In this document: one piece after another, positions 5,509 to 14,046 of the stretch
How the letters are laid out: each line of letters opens with the position of its first letter
Position numbering within the stretch: the first letter of the stretch is position 1
Source of the DNA: Novosphingobium sp.
GTDB taxonomy: Bacteria > Pseudomonadota > Alphaproteobacteria > Sphingomonadales > Sphingomonadaceae
Assembly: GCA_020853995.1 (NCBI GenBank)
Contig: JADYXV010000199.1
Coordinates: forward strand, 1 to 14,690
Direction of reading: 5' to 3'
Length of the DNA: 14,690 bases
Translations under genes and position numbers: made by a program
The notes under the pieces: generated by a model
Databases searched by the model: none
Told to the model about the DNA's origin: nothing
The model's input: only the letters and a program-made list of their open reading frames with translations

Positions 5509-6231
5509 ATGAGTCTGCCCCCGTTAAAGCGCATCCTGCTCAAGCTTTCGGGCGAGGTGCTGATGGGAGAGCAGCAGTTCGGGATCGATACCGATTACGT
5601 CGCGCGCCTTGCCCAAGAGGTGAAGGATGCGCGCGATAGCGGTTTGCAGATCTGCCTTGTGATCGGTGGCGGCAATATCTTTCGTGGTATGGCAGGCGCT
5701 GCCAAAGGCATGGACCGGGCCCAGGCCGATTATATGGGCATGCTGGCCACGGTAATGAACGCGCTGGCCATGCAGAACGCGCTTGAGCAATTGGGCGTCG
5801 GTACCCGCGTCCAGTCTGCCGTGCAGATGGATCAGGTGTGCGAACCGGTCATTCGCCGCCGCGCAGAGCGTCACCTTGAAAAAGGGCGCATCGTGATCTT
5901 TGCAGCTGGCGTTGGCGCGCCCTATTTTACGACAGATTCCGGCGCTGCCCTGCGCGCTGCCGAAATGAAATGTGATGCCCTGTTCAAAGGCACCAGCGTT
6001 GATGGCGTCTATGATGCTGATCCCAAGAAGGACGCATCAGCAAAGCGTTATGATGCAGTGGATTACGACACTGTGCTCGCACATAATCTTCAAGTCATGG
6101 ATGCCAGCGCGGTTGCGTTGTGCCGTGATAACAGCATTCCGATCGTCGTCTTTTCCATTCGTGAGCGGGGCAATCTGGCCCGTGTGCTGGCGGGTGGGGG
6201 CACGCAGACGGTCGTCCAGAAAGGAGCCTGA
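5509..6231 (+). CDS. pyrH: Uridylate kinase (UMP kinase)
   Basis: Phosphorylates UMP to UDP with ATP, an essential step of pyrimidine nucleotide synthesis; bacterial PyrH is a hexamer of the amino-acid-kinase fold, usually activated by GTP and inhibited by UTP. The 240-residue protein shows the phosphate-binding LKLSGE (11-16), GGGNIFRG (53-60), the UMP-site ADYMGMLATVMNAL (about 73-86), and TTDSGAA (141-147). The length is normal. The ATG at 5509 has only a weak upstream AGAG as ribosome-binding site, unusual for so important a gene, though the start is required by family alignment. frr follows after 3 bases. Confidence 0.97.
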   Translation: MSLPPLKRILLKLSGEVLMGEQQFGIDTDYVARLAQEVKDARDSGLQICLVIGGGNIFRGMAGAAKGMDRAQADYMGMLATVMNALAMQNALEQLGVGTRVQSAVQMDQVCEPVIRRRAERHLEKGRIVIFAAGVGAPYFTTDSGAALRAAEMKCDALFKGTSVDGVYDADPKKDASAKRYDAVDYDTVLAHNLQVMDASAVALCRDNSIPIVVFSIRERGNLARVLAGGGTQTVVQKGA

Positions 6232-6234
6232 ACC

Positions 6235-6792
6235 ATGGCCAAATATGACAAGGCTGATCTTGAGCGCCGCATGAAGGGCGCTGTCGAATCATTGAAGCAT
6301 GATCTCGTCGGGCTTCGCACCGGCCGAGCCAATACGGCGTTGCTCGAACCGATCATGGTCGACGTTTACGGTCAGCACATGCCGATCACGCAAGTCGCCA
6401 CCATCTCGGCCCCCGAACCGCGCATGTTGACCGTGCAGGTGTGGGACAAGTCGAGCATTGGCCCTGTTGAAAAGGCGATCCGTTCAGCCGGTCTTGGCCT
6501 GAACCCGATCAACGATGGCAACACGTTGCGCCTGCCGATTCCCGATTTGACCGAGGAGCGCCGCAAGGAACTGGCCAAGCTTGCCAGCAAATATGCCGAA
6601 AACGCCCGCATCGCGATCCGCAACGTGCGCCGCGATGGCATGGATGCGCTGAAGACCGATGAAAACAAGAAAGAAATCTCGGAAGACGAACGCAAGCGCG
6701 CCGAGACGGACCTGCAAAAGCTGACCGACGAAGTGATCAAGCAGGCCGATGAGGCTGCCGCGGCCCAGGAAAAGGAAATCCTCGGCAAGTGA
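6235..6792 (+). CDS. frr: Ribosome recycling factor
   Basis: With EF-G, splits the post-termination ribosome so the subunits can be reused. The 185-residue protein has the usual size and the two-domain layout: domain I is the three-helix bundle formed by residues about 1-30 and 105-185, and domain II is the beta-rich insert between. Family segments seen are LRTGRANTALLE (27-38), the PEPRMLTVQVWDKS region, GLNPINDGNTLRLPIP, and the RNVRRDGMD segment (129-137), which contains the conserved arginines. ATG 6235 follows a perfect AAAGGAG (6220-6226) with 8 bases between. Its stop overlaps the uppS GTG by four bases. Confidence 0.98.
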   Translation: MAKYDKADLERRMKGAVESLKHDLVGLRTGRANTALLEPIMVDVYGQHMPITQVATISAPEPRMLTVQVWDKSSIGPVEKAIRSAGLGLNPINDGNTLRLPIPDLTEERRKELAKLASKYAENARIAIRNVRRDGMDALKTDENKKEISEDERKRAETDLQKLTDEVIKQADEAAAAQEKEILGK

Positions 6793-7508
6793 CGCCGGTC
6801 GCGGCCTCGATCGCTGACGGTAACGGTGGCAGCGTGGGCAAGGCGCGCCACGTTGCGATCATCATGGACGGCAATGGCCGCTGGGCCAAAAAGCGCATGA
6901 TGCCGCGCGCCTTCGGGCACAAACGCGGCGTTGATACGGTGCGCGAAATCGCCCGTGCCGCGCGCGATATGGGGCTTGAGGCACTTACGCTCTATGCCTT
7001 TTCGTCAGAGAACTGGAAGCGTCCCGCCGACGAAATCTCTGACCTGATGGGCATGTTGCGGACCTTCATCCGCAGTGACCTTGAAGAGTTTGTCGCCAAC
7101 AATGTGCGGCTGCGGATCATCGGCGATTATCAGGCACTTGCGCCCGATATCGTGGAAATGATCGAAGATGCAATGGCGCGCACCGCCGCCAATGATGGCA
7201 CGACGCTTGCCATTGCGCTCAATTACGGATCGCAGCAGGAAATCGCCCGCGCCGCTTCCCGCGCCGCTGAAAAGGGTGCAATTACGCCTGAGGCAATCGA
7301 GGCCGAACTCGATACCGCCTGCCTGCCGCCGCTCGATCTGCTCATTCGCACGTCTGGTGAAATCCGGCTTTCGAACTTCCTGCTGTGGCAGGCGGCCTAT
7401 GCTGAAATGTGGTTCACCGATGTGCTGTGGCCTGATTTCAAGCCTGCCCATCTGGCCGAGGCGCTGGCGCAATTCATCGCGCGCGAAAGGCGGTTCGGTG
7501 GACGCTGA
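6789..7508 (+). CDS. uppS: Isoprenyl transferase (undecaprenyl diphosphate synthase)
   Basis: Cytoplasmic cis-prenyltransferase that extends farnesyl diphosphate with isopentenyl diphosphate to the C55 carrier lipid for peptidoglycan and surface glycans. The 239-residue protein shows HVAIIMDGNGRWA (21-33) with catalytic Asp27, the GHKRG segment after it, FSSENWKRP (71-79), and the C-terminal block DLLIRTSGEIRLSNFLLWQ followed by WPDF. SGEIRLSNF replaces the commoner GGEQRISNF; the functional Arg, Glu and Ser positions are kept. GTG 6789 overlaps the frr stop and has AAGGAAA upstream; GTG 6834 is an alternative that would still keep all motifs. cdsA overlaps its end by 11 bases. Confidence 0.95.
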   Translation: MTPVAASIADGNGGSVGKARHVAIIMDGNGRWAKKRMMPRAFGHKRGVDTVREIARAARDMGLEALTLYAFSSENWKRPADEISDLMGMLRTFIRSDLEEFVANNVRLRIIGDYQALAPDIVEMIEDAMARTAANDGTTLAIALNYGSQQEIARAASRAAEKGAITPEAIEAELDTACLPPLDLLIRTSGEIRLSNFLLWQAAYAEMWFTDVLWPDFKPAHLAEALAQFIARERRFGGR

Positions 7509-8241
7509 GCCTGCCTTTGCGCCGCCTGTGGCTGAAGCCAAAAAGTCGGACTTGATGGTGCGCGTTGCGTCGGCGGTGGTCATGCTGGCCATTGCCGGAA
7601 CCGCATTCTGGTTTGGCGGACTGGCGCTTGATCTGTTCGTTGCGGCGGTCGCGTTCGGCGTTTTGGTCGAATACGTCATGCTGGCCAGCAAAATCGCCAC
7701 AACGCCCGCTGCACTTGTGCCGATGGTCATCGTTGGTGCCATCTATATCGGCTGGGCGGGACTGGCCTTGGCAGTCATGCCCGAACCATTGATGCTAGCC
7801 GTGCTGGGCGTCGTGATCTTTACCGATACCGGCGCGTATTTCACCGGGCGGTCACTCGGCGGCCCCAAAATTGCCCCCAAAATCAGTCCATCAAAAACGT
7901 GGTCAGGTCTTGCCGGTGGTATGGCGTCTGCGGGAATTTGGGCCGCAGTTGTCGTGCTGTCTGCGGGTTACCTGCTCTCTGCCATCGGCCCGACCGGCCC
8001 CAGCCTTGCCTCTGCGCTTGAAGTCGCCAATGTCGGCGTTGCTGCCCTCGTTGGCGCAACCCTCGCGGTCTTCGCCCAAGCGGGTGACTTCTACGAATCA
8101 TGGCTCAAACGGCGGGCAGGGGTAAAGGATTCCTCACGCCTCATTCCCGGCCACGGTGGTCTGTTTGATCGCGTCGATGGCCTGTTGCCGGTGGCGATCA
8201 TTGCCGGAACCGCATGGGCCGCATCGCAGGTGGGTGCCTGA
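7498..8241 (+). CDS. cdsA: Phosphatidate cytidylyltransferase (CDP-diglyceride synthase)
   Basis: Inner-membrane enzyme that makes CDP-diacylglycerol from phosphatidic acid and CTP, the substrate of PssA encoded earlier in the window. The complete CdsA signature lies near residues 201-227, with S-W-L-K-R-R, then K-D, then P-G-H-G-G and the ending D-R-V-D. The remainder is a series of hydrophobic helices, plus the conserved DTGAYFTGR and SPSKTWSG segments. The protein has 247 residues, shorter than E. coli CdsA (285) at the N terminus. The frame is open much farther upstream inside uppS, but GTG 7498 is preferred because GAAAGG (7485-7490) stands 7 bases before it and the first residues lead straight into the first helix. 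Confidence 0.95.
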   Translation: MDAEPAFAPPVAEAKKSDLMVRVASAVVMLAIAGTAFWFGGLALDLFVAAVAFGVLVEYVMLASKIATTPAALVPMVIVGAIYIGWAGLALAVMPEPLMLAVLGVVIFTDTGAYFTGRSLGGPKIAPKISPSKTWSGLAGGMASAGIWAAVVVLSAGYLLSAIGPTGPSLASALEVANVGVAALVGATLAVFAQAGDFYESWLKRRAGVKDSSRLIPGHGGLFDRVDGLLPVAIIAGTAWAASQVGA

Positions 8242-8242
8242 T

Positions 8243-9403
8243 ATGAAAAGCCGCTCGATCACCGTCCTTGGCGCTACCGGATCGATTGGCGCTTCCACCC
8301 TCGACCTCATCCGGCGTCACCGCGATGAATGGCGCGTCGTGGCGCTCACCGCCCACAGCAGCGCTGCCGAACTCGCCGCCCTGGCACGCGAATTTCAGGC
8401 CGAAATCGTTGTCGTTTCCGATGATGCCGCGCTGCCCGCCTTGCGTGAAGCACTGGCTGGAACCACCATCGAAGCCGCCGCCGGTCCTGCCGCCCTGATC
8501 GATGCGGCTGCGCGCGGGGCGGACGTCACGGTTGCCGCCATCGTCGGCTGCGCGGGCCTTGCCCCCACTATGGCCGCGATTGAGCAAGGCGGCGTCATAG
8601 CACTCGCCAACAAGGAAGCGCTCGTTTCGGCAGGCGATGTGATGACAGCCGCTGTTGCCCGCTACGGAGCAACCCTGCTGCCGGTAGATTCCGAACACAA
8701 CGCGATTTTCCAGTGCTTGCAAGGCAACGATATCGCCCACGTCCACGCCATCACGCTCACCGCCAGCGGTGGTCCGTTCCGCGATTGGTCGCTCGAACAG
8801 CTCGAAAAAGCCACCCCGGCCGAAGCGGTCAAGCATCCCAACTGGTCGATGGGCGCAAAGATCAGCGTCGATTCAGCCACGATGATGAACAAGGGCCTCG
8901 AATTCATCGAAGCCTATCACTTGTTCCCCGTCGGCGTCGAACGGTTGCGCATCATCGTTCACCCGCAGTCCATCGTGCATTCGATGGTCGAATATCGCGA
9001 TGGCTCCACCCTCGCGCAGTTGGGGCCGTCAGACATGCGCGTGCCCATCGCTTCGGCGCTGGCATGGCCTGCGCGGATGGACACGCCGTGCGCGCCGCTC
9101 GATCTTGCCGCCATCGGCCAGCTTACCTTCCGCGCGCCTGATGAAACGCGCTTCCCTGCCACGCGCCTTGCCCGTGCCGCCGTGATCGAAGGCGGTGCTG
9201 CCCCTGCCGTGATGAATGCCGCCAACGAAATTGCCGTGGCCGCATTCCTGAACAGTCAGATTGGGTTCACCCGCATCGTGCAATCGGTTGAGAATGTATT
9301 GTCACTCAAACTTGCGCCTGCGCCAACCTGCCTTGAAGATGTCATCGCGGTTGATGCCGAAGCGCGGGCAAGGGCGCGTGAAATGATGGAGCCTGTGCGC
9401 TGA
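8243..9403 (+). CDS. dxr: 1-deoxy-D-xylulose 5-phosphate reductoisomerase
   Basis: First committed enzyme of the methylerythritol phosphate pathway, turning deoxyxylulose phosphate into methylerythritol phosphate with NADPH. It supplies precursors for UppS and, in sphingomonads, for carotenoids and quinones. The 386-residue protein shows the dinucleotide-binding GATGSIG (10-16), ANKEALV (122-128), metal ligands Asp149, Glu151 and Glu220 (PVDSEHNAIFQ and MMNKGLE), TASGGPF (173-179), and the mobile loop HPNWSMG (198-204). All catalytic residues are present. ATG 8243 begins 1 base after the cdsA stop; the upstream ribosome-binding site is weak, which suggests translational coupling. The rseP start overlaps the stop in TGATG. 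Confidence 0.98.
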   Translation: MKSRSITVLGATGSIGASTLDLIRRHRDEWRVVALTAHSSAAELAALAREFQAEIVVVSDDAALPALREALAGTTIEAAAGPAALIDAAARGADVTVAAIVGCAGLAPTMAAIEQGGVIALANKEALVSAGDVMTAAVARYGATLLPVDSEHNAIFQCLQGNDIAHVHAITLTASGGPFRDWSLEQLEKATPAEAVKHPNWSMGAKISVDSATMMNKGLEFIEAYHLFPVGVERLRIIVHPQSIVHSMVEYRDGSTLAQLGPSDMRVPIASALAWPARMDTPCAPLDLAAIGQLTFRAPDETRFPATRLARAAVIEGGAAPAVMNAANEIAVAAFLNSQIGFTRIVQSVENVLSLKLAPAPTCLEDVIAVDAEARARAREMMEPVR

Positions 9404-10524
9404 TGCCAATGCTGGAAAGCCCCGGAATCCTGACAACGCTGCTGGCGTTCGTGCTGGTATTGGGGCCGCTCGTATTCATTCACGAATTCGGCCACTACAT
9501 TGTCGGGCGCTGGTTCGGGGTGAAGGCCAATGTCTTCTCCATCGGCTTTGGCAAGGAACTGTTCGGCTGGACAGACAAGCGCGGCACCCGCTGGAAGCTC
9601 AGCGCGCTGCCCTTGGGCGGCTATGTCCAGTTTGCCGGTGACATGAACCCCGCCAGCCAGCCCACCGCTGAATGGCTGGCGTTGCCTGCCGAAGAACGCA
9701 ACCGCACGTTCCCGTCAAAGCCCTTGTGGCAGCGCTCGCTCATCGTTCTGGCTGGCCCGATCACCAACCTGCTGTTTGCGGTGCTCATCCTTGCCGGGTT
9801 CACGCTGGCTTATGGCAAAGTCGAAGTGCCGCCCGTCATCGGCCAGGTCATGGCAGGTTCTGTGGCGGAACGCGCTGGTCTGAAAGAGGATGACCGCGTT
9901 CTGTCCATCCGTGGCAAGGCGATGGGCTCGTTCCTCGATGTGCGGCTTGAAATCGGCCAGTTTCCGGGTGATCCGCTGGATATGGTGATCCTGCGCGAAG
10001 GCCGTCAGGTTGAAATCGCCACGACTGCTGCGGTGAAGGTGGAAAGTGACCGCTTTGGTAACACACAGAAGATCGGCTTCCTCGGCATTGGCCCCAAAAG
10101 CTATGAAGTCGTAAAGGTTGGTCCCGGCACCGCGCTGGTCGAAGGTGTCAAGCAAACCGGCGGCATCATCGGCATGATGGTCACCGGTATCGGCCAGATT
10201 ATTTCGGGAAAACGTGAAGTTAAAGAGCTTGGTGGTCCTATAAAGATCGCCAAATACTCGGGCGAACAACTCGTTTCGGGCTGGCAGGCGTTCATTGGTT
10301 TCGTGGCGCTCATCTCGATTAACTTGGGGTTCATTAACCTCCTGCCAATTCCGGTTCTCGACGGCGGCCACCTCGCTTTCTACGCGGCAGAAGCCATTCG
10401 CAGAAAGCCGGTTGGCCAGCGCGGGCAGGAGTGGGCATTCCGCACCGGTATCGCGTTTGTCATGGCATTGATGTTGTTCGTCACGTTCAACGATGTAGCT
10501 TCCCTGAAGGTGTTTGGGGGTTAA
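9403..10524 (+). CDS. rseP: Site-2 membrane zinc metalloprotease RseP
   Basis: Intramembrane protease that makes the second cut in membrane-bound anti-sigma factors or other single-pass proteins; in Caulobacter the homologue is MmpA. The 373-residue protein has the zinc motif HEFGH (27-31) in the first membrane helix, a second hydrophobic helix near 105-125, one PDZ domain (about 130-210), and the third ligand in NLLPIPVLDGGH (Asp about 320) followed by the last helix. E. coli RseP has two PDZ domains and 450 residues; a single PDZ form is usual for this length class. Its start overlaps the dxr stop by one base. The anti-sigma partner is not encoded in the window. Confidence 0.96.
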   Translation: MPMLESPGILTTLLAFVLVLGPLVFIHEFGHYIVGRWFGVKANVFSIGFGKELFGWTDKRGTRWKLSALPLGGYVQFAGDMNPASQPTAEWLALPAEERNRTFPSKPLWQRSLIVLAGPITNLLFAVLILAGFTLAYGKVEVPPVIGQVMAGSVAERAGLKEDDRVLSIRGKAMGSFLDVRLEIGQFPGDPLDMVILREGRQVEIATTAAVKVESDRFGNTQKIGFLGIGPKSYEVVKVGPGTALVEGVKQTGGIIGMMVTGIGQIISGKREVKELGGPIKIAKYSGEQLVSGWQAFIGFVALISINLGFINLLPIPVLDGGHLAFYAAEAIRRKPVGQRGQEWAFRTGIAFVMALMLFVTFNDVASLKVFGG

Positions 10525-10732
10525 ATCGAATTGGAGGATAACGGCCATTGCTGCATGCCCTGCCAGGCATGAGTAATGGCGGGATAGTTCTACAGATTAT
10601 CTTTCAACAGAAATGCACGGCAATGTTTGCTTGATTGGCCTTGTGGCATGGGGCAAGGGGCAACATTGCTTGCTGCGACCGGGGCTCTATTTGGGCGTTT
10701 TGTCGCCACAACACACGGGATGACGCTTGGTG
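10525..10732 (+). other. Structured gap before bamA
   Basis: No gene is seen. The first half holds a nested hairpin: outer arms GCCATT (10544-10549) and AATGGC (10575-10580), inner arms CATGCC (10554-10559) and GGCATG (10566-10571). The second half holds an 8-bp inverted repeat, GCAATGTT (10620-10627) with AACATTGC (10662-10669). A weak promoter-like pair, TTGCTT (10666-10671) and TATTTG (10688-10693), is spaced by 16 bases. No U-run follows the hairpins. This gap probably carries bamA regulation, since all neighbouring junctions in the run are nearly gapless. Confidence 0.4.
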
Positions 10733-13348
10733 ATGATTGCACGTAACGCAGGTCAGGCCGCACTTCGGCACGCAAAAGCGTCGCCGCTCTGCGCAGCCCT
10801 GCTGGCCACAAGCGCGCTTGTTGTGGCGCCACATGCCGCTTCTGCGCAAGCAGTGCGGCCTGCCGCTCCAGCCCCTGCGGCACCTCCGGCACCGGCACCT
10901 GTTCCTGTTGGCGATACGATCCGCACCGTAACCATTGATGGTTCGCAGCGTCTCGAATCCGATACGATCCTGTCGTACATCCGCTTGCGCCCCGGCCAGA
11001 CCTACACCCAGGCACTGGGCGATCAGGCCCTGAAAGACCTCTACGCGACTGAACTGTTCGCCGATGTATCGCTGCGCAACAATGGCGGCGACGTGGTCAT
11101 TCAGGTCAAAGAAAATCCGGTGATCAACCGCATCATCCTTGAAGGCAACAAGCGCCTCAAGGAAGACAAGATCCTGCCGGAAATCAAACTCGCCGCGCGC
11201 CAGATCTTCACGCGGTCAAAAGTCCGCGCCGACGTTGCCCGCATCATCGAACTGTACAAGCGTCAGGGCCGCTTTGCCGCTTCGGTTGAACCGAAAATGG
11301 TGATGCTGGAACAGAACCGCGTCGATATCGTCTTCGAAATCAGCGAAGGGCCAAAGTCCAAGGTTCGCCAGATCAACATCATCGGCAATGAAAAGTTCGG
11401 CGATGGCAAGCTGCGCGGCGAAATGGTGACCAAGCAGGCGCGCTTCTTCCGCCTGTTCTCGTCCGGCACCAGCTACGATCCTGATCGCTTGGCGTTCGAC
11501 CAGCAGAAAATGCGCCAGTTCTACCTGACCGAAGGCTACGCCGATTTCCGCGTTGTCTCGGCCGTGGCAGAACTCACGCCTGACAAGCGCGATTTCATCA
11601 TCACTTACGTCGTCGAAGAAGGTGACCGGTACAAGTTTGGCGACGTCAAGATTGACAGCCAGCTGCGCGATTTTGATGGTGATTCATTGGCCAAACGTCT
11701 GCCGATGAAGGCGGGCGATTGGTACAATGCCAAGCTTGTGGAAGATCAGGTCGACGGGTTGACCGAAACCGCAGGCGCGTTCGGCTATGCCTTTGCCGAT
11801 GTCCGCCCCGATTTTGCGCGCAACAAGGATGACCTGACAATGTCGGTCACCTTCCGGATTGCCGAGGCACCGCGCGTCTATGTCGAACGCGTTGACGTCA
11901 ACGGCAACACCCTCACGCAAGACAAGGTCGTGCGCCGCGAGTTTCGCATTTCCGAAGGTGATGCGTTCAACACCTTCCAGATCAAACGCTCGTCCAACCG
12001 CATCAAGTCGCTGGGGTATTTCCAGGAAAAGTTCGAGATTGAGCAGAAGCCCGGCAGCGCACCGGATCGCATTATCCTGGAAGCCAACATTGAAGAACGC
12101 CCCACCGGCGAACTGCAATTGTCGGCAGGCTTCTCCAGCCTTGAAAGCTTCATCTTCCAGGGCTCGATCCGCCAGAACAACTTCCGTGGGCGCGGGCAGA
12201 CTGTCGGCCTCTCGGTTGATTATTCGCGTTTCTCGCGCTCGGTGCAGGTCAGCTTCACCGAGCCATATGTGTTCGACAAGAACATTTCGATGGGCGTGGA
12301 CGTTTACCGCCGCGATTTGAACAGCTTCAACCAGTTCAACGCCAACCGCAACACCACGTACAAACAGGCGACGACTGGTTTTTCGGCGCGTGTGGGTGTG
12401 CCGTTGACCGAATTCATGTCTCTGATCGGGCGCTACACGTTCAACATCGATAACGTCACGCTTGATCAGAATACGTTCTATATCAACGGACAATGCAGCA
12501 TCTTGCTGGCAGGCCGCTATTTGTGCGATGCCATTGGCAAGCGGACCAGTTCCATCCTTGGCGCGTCATTGGTCTATGACTCGCTGGATAACCGCATGCG
12601 TCCGACGCGCGGCAGCCAGTTCGTGCTGGGCGCCGATTTTGCGGGCCTTGGCGGCTCGGTACGTTATGCCCGCGTCACCGCAAACGCCTCGCGCTTCTGG
12701 TCGGTAGGCAGCGGCTTCATCTTCTCGGTGCGGGGTGAGGGCGGCGCGATCAAGCCGCTGCGCAACCGCTCGAATGACCCGACGGTTGATGATGTTCTGC
12801 TGACGGACCGTTTCTTCCTTGGTGAACCGCAAATCCGTGGTTTCGACATTCGCGGCGTTGGCCCGCGCGTCTTGCGCAAGCAGATCATCAATGGTGTCGA
12901 AACACAGGATCGCAACCAGTGGGTCGATGACGCGCTCGGTGGCAAATATTACTACCTGACCCGCGCCGAACTTGAAATTCCATTGGGCTCTGGCGCGCGC
13001 GAACTGGGCCTTCGTCCGTCGATCTATGTCGATGCGGGCGCAGTGTGGGGCATCACCAATCCCTTGCCCGCAGGTCTGGTCAATCCTCAAAGCATCTATA
13101 CCGATGTCCTCACCGGAAGACCAACTGCCAGCCCGACCGCTGCTGACGGCACGTCCAACGGCACGCCCAATCAAACTTTCAACGAAGTATTCGTCGGTGA
13201 TACCCCATCGCCGCGCGTTTCCGTCGGTATCGGCGTGAACTGGAACTCGCCATTCGGCCCGTTCCGCCTCGATTTTGCCAGAGTCCTGAAAAAGGTTGAT
13301 GGCGACGATCCTAAGACTTTCACTTTCAACGTGGGAACCCAGTTCTGA
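10733..13348 (+). CDS. bamA: Outer membrane protein assembly factor BamA
   Basis: Central, essential component of the BAM complex, which folds and inserts beta-barrel proteins into the outer membrane. The 871-residue precursor has a signal peptide (about 1-38, cleavage after ASA, before Gln39), a Pro/Ala-rich linker (about 40-59), POTRA repeats from about 61 to 440, and a C-terminal barrel. IRGF at 701-704 corresponds to the VRGF motif of loop 6, and the last residue is Phe, as required for BAM recognition. Two cysteines, Cys588 and Cys598, lie in a predicted extracellular loop. The start is uncertain: TTG 10727, GTG 10730 and ATG 10733 are consecutive, and the only purine-rich sequence, CGGGA near 10716-10720, is weak. 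skp follows with a one-base overlap. Confidence 0.97.
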   Translation: MIARNAGQAALRHAKASPLCAALLATSALVVAPHAASAQAVRPAAPAPAAPPAPAPVPVGDTIRTVTIDGSQRLESDTILSYIRLRPGQTYTQALGDQALKDLYATELFADVSLRNNGGDVVIQVKENPVINRIILEGNKRLKEDKILPEIKLAARQIFTRSKVRADVARIIELYKRQGRFAASVEPKMVMLEQNRVDIVFEISEGPKSKVRQINIIGNEKFGDGKLRGEMVTKQARFFRLFSSGTSYDPDRLAFDQQKMRQFYLTEGYADFRVVSAVAELTPDKRDFIITYVVEEGDRYKFGDVKIDSQLRDFDGDSLAKRLPMKAGDWYNAKLVEDQVDGLTETAGAFGYAFADVRPDFARNKDDLTMSVTFRIAEAPRVYVERVDVNGNTLTQDKVVRREFRISEGDAFNTFQIKRSSNRIKSLGYFQEKFEIEQKPGSAPDRIILEANIEERPTGELQLSAGFSSLESFIFQGSIRQNNFRGRGQTVGLSVDYSRFSRSVQVSFTEPYVFDKNISMGVDVYRRDLNSFNQFNANRNTTYKQATTGFSARVGVPLTEFMSLIGRYTFNIDNVTLDQNTFYINGQCSILLAGRYLCDAIGKRTSSILGASLVYDSLDNRMRPTRGSQFVLGADFAGLGGSVRYARVTANASRFWSVGSGFIFSVRGEGGAIKPLRNRSNDPTVDDVLLTDRFFLGEPQIRGFDIRGVGPRVLRKQIINGVETQDRNQWVDDALGGKYYYLTRAELEIPLGSGARELGLRPSIYVDAGAVWGITNPLPAGLVNPQSIYTDVLTGRPTASPTAADGTSNGTPNQTFNEVFVGDTPSPRVSVGIGVNWNSPFGPFRLDFARVLKKVDGDDPKTFTFNVGTQF

Positions 13349-14022
13349 TGAATATTCGTTTTGCACCTGCGCTTCTTGCGGGCATCGCGCTTGCTTCTGT
13401 TGCACCTGTCGCCGCTTCGGCACAGGCCATCGTTTCGGGCATCGCCATTGCCAACCCGCCAGCCGTTGTCGCCGCATCCGAGGCGTACAAGATCTCGCAA
13501 CAGCAGCGCCCTGTGACTTACAAGCCGCAGATCGATCAGGCCAAGGTCCGCAAGGGCCAGATCGAAGCGCAACTGCGCCCGCTGATCACCAAGCTGGAAG
13601 CTGATTCCAAGGCTGCCAATCCAAACCGCGCCGCGCTGCAACAGCAGTACGAACAGATTCAGGGCATCCAGCAGGCTGGCGAAGCTGAAATCCAGAAGAT
13701 CCTTGAACCGCTGAACCTGTCACAGCAATATGTGCTTGAACAGATCGGCGACAAGCTGGACGGCGCAACCCAGGCGGCGATGGACAAGAAGAAGGTCTCG
13801 GTCGTGCTTGATTCACAAGCCGTGATCAAGGCAGGCCAGACCTACAACCTCAATCAGGACATTCTGGTTGAACTGAACAAGCTGATCCCTTCAGCCTCGC
13901 TCGTCCCGCCAGCAGGCTGGCTGCCACGCGCCCAGCGTGAACAGCAGGCTCAGGCCGCTGCACAACAGGCTGCCGCTGCCGGTGCTGCACAGCCCGCCAA
14001 GAAGGCGCCAGAAGGCCGGTAA
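13348..14022 (+). CDS. skp: Skp/OmpH-family periplasmic chaperone
   Basis: Periplasmic trimeric chaperone that holds unfolded outer-membrane proteins before BamA inserts them. The 224-residue precursor has a signal peptide ending in AASA (cleavage near residue 25). A small strand (VSGIAIANPPAVVAASEAYK) follows, then the long charged helical hairpin typical of Skp arms (about 65-150) and the family end QTYNLNQDILVELNKL (about 165-180). A tail of about 30 residues rich in Ala and Gln, ending with lysines, has no counterpart in E. coli Skp (161 residues). It is next to bamA, as in most proteobacteria; the TGATG junction suggests coupled translation. The family call rests on context plus architecture, since Skp sequences diverge strongly. 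Confidence 0.88.
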   Translation: MNIRFAPALLAGIALASVAPVAASAQAIVSGIAIANPPAVVAASEAYKISQQQRPVTYKPQIDQAKVRKGQIEAQLRPLITKLEADSKAANPNRAALQQQYEQIQGIQQAGEAEIQKILEPLNLSQQYVLEQIGDKLDGATQAAMDKKKVSVVLDSQAVIKAGQTYNLNQDILVELNKLIPSASLVPPAGWLPRAQREQQAQAAAQQAAAAGAAQPAKKAPEGR

Positions 14023-14046
14023 AGACAGATTGCGAAGGCCGGGGCC

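Noticed and set aside
7168..7497. N-terminal extension of cdsA inside uppS
   Set aside because: It is the shadow frame of uppS, Arg/Pro/Ser-rich, and CdsA does not have such a soluble extension; GTG 7498 with GAAAGG fits.
9715..10548. Long minus-strand open frame opposite rseP
   Set aside because: Antisense to a gene with intact catalytic motifs; composition (His, Arg, Asp and Gln-rich) is typical of shadow frames.
11684..13477. Two long minus-strand frames opposite bamA (11684-12493 and 12566-13477)
   Set aside because: Both are antisense to the BamA POTRA and barrel region and show no recognisable domain or ribosome-binding site.
13977..14046. Remnant of lpxD between skp and fabZ
   Set aside because: Only 24 bases separate the two genes and they carry no hexapeptide-repeat coding sequence.
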